Source: Cytophagaceae bacterium (lineage in GTDB: Bacteria; Bacteroidota; Bacteroidia; Cytophagales; Spirosomataceae). Taken from it: a stretch of DNA of 5,833 bases. A model generated the notes under the pieces. That model saw only the letters and a list, made by a program, of their open reading frames with translations, did no database searches and was not told the DNA's origin. The stretch covers positions 1 through 5,833 of the forward strand of contig CANHKE010000102.1 in NCBI GenBank assembly GCA_947461155.1, written 5' to 3'. Position 1 is the stretch's first letter. Every line of letters starts with the position of its first letter. The position numbers and the translations under genes are program-made. This document shows positions 5,454 to 5,833 of this stretch, one piece after another.

Positions 5454-5833
5454 ATGAAAACGATACTGATTAGTCTACTACTTTGTACACGTCTTGTCTG
5501 CTTCGGACAAGACCAATTCCTCAAGGACCACTATCATTTCCCCATTGGCGCATCCATGAACCCCCGATTATTGGCGGAAAATGAAGCCTACCGCAAACTT
5601 GCTACATCCGAATTCAATAGCGTCACAGCTGAAAATCACATGAAAATGATGTTGGTCCACCCCGAAGCCAATCGATTCGATTTCAGTAAGGGAGATGAAA
5701 TCGTTGCATTTGCGAAAGGCCAACAAAAACGCGTGCATGGCCATACGTTAGTTTGGCATAATCAAGTTCCCAAATGGATGAACGAGTTTACAGGCGATGC
5801 ACAAGCATGGGAAAATATGTTGAAAAATCATGT
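5454..5833 (+). CDS. GH10 endo-1,4-beta-xylanase, N-terminal part (cut by window edge)
   Basis: The frame is open from the ATG at 5454 to the edge, giving 126 full codons. The leader MKTILISLLLCTRLVCFGQ is a type I signal peptide ending in Gly-Gln, with an unusual Arg13 in its hydrophobic core. The mature protein begins directly with the catalytic domain (DHYHFPIGASMNPRLL), without a preceding binding module. Two GH10 signatures are plain: FNSVTAENHMKMMLVHPE (54-71), whose Glu60, Asn61 and Lys64 belong to the substrate-binding cleft, and VHGHTLVWHNQVPKWM (94-109), where His97 and Trp101 line the -1 subsite. Family enzymes cut internal beta-1,4 bonds in xylan with retention of configuration. 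The acid/base and nucleophile glutamates lie beyond the window, so activity cannot be confirmed. A complete GH10 domain is around 320-350 residues, so roughly a third is visible. The protein is secreted or periplasmic. The gene diverges from the PIG-L deacetylase and may share control with it. Confidence 0.95.
   Translation, partial: MKTILISLLLCTRLVCFGQDQFLKDHYHFPIGASMNPRLLAENEAYRKLATSEFNSVTAENHMKMMLVHPEANRFDFSKGDEIVAFAKGQQKRVHGHTLVWHNQVPKWMNEFTGDAQAWENMLKNH

Overview
The window looks like part of a Bacteroidota chromosome, probably Cytophagales-like; the genus cannot be fixed from the sequence. The base composition is AT-rich. Start codons are preceded by A-rich leaders without clear Shine-Dalgarno sequences. 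Other pointers are a seven-helix membrane AraC-type regulator, exported proteins whose signal peptides end in Gly-Gln or Ala-Gln, and small membrane proteins starting with a MEVHHPHH motif. Coding density is high and no gap exceeds about 140 bases. I see no rRNA, tRNA, CRISPR array, insertion sequence or integrase, so this reads as ordinary chromosome.

Layout, left to right. Bases 1-75 are the 3' end of a plus-strand gene, followed by a symmetric hairpin (155-184) that can stop transcription from both sides. A minus-strand block follows: a membrane-anchored AraC-family regulator (867-2018) and, downstream of it, a SnoaL/NTF2-like lipoprotein (205-744). Divergent from the regulator, across 137 bases, is an exported protein that appears to be a tandem repeat of a dimeric alpha/beta-barrel-like domain (2156-2881), closed by a strong terminator (2885-2916). 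Only 13 bases after that terminator begins a tandem pair of paralogous single-pass membrane proteins of unknown function (2930-3709 and 3711-4448), one base apart. The second of these overlaps, stop to stop through a shared TTAA, a minus-strand exported PIG-L/LmbE-type deacetylase (4445-5344). Divergent from the deacetylase is the start of a GH10 endo-1,4-beta-xylanase (5454 to the window edge).

How the genes may work together (inference). The right end suggests extracellular carbohydrate processing, with a secreted xylanase beside a secreted deacetylase-like enzyme. The left part suggests envelope signalling: a regulator whose sensor half lies in the membrane, flanked by two exported small-domain proteins that could be its targets. 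The paralogous MEVHHPHH pair is the least understood element and the best candidate for undescribed biology. No named defence or mobile system was recognised.
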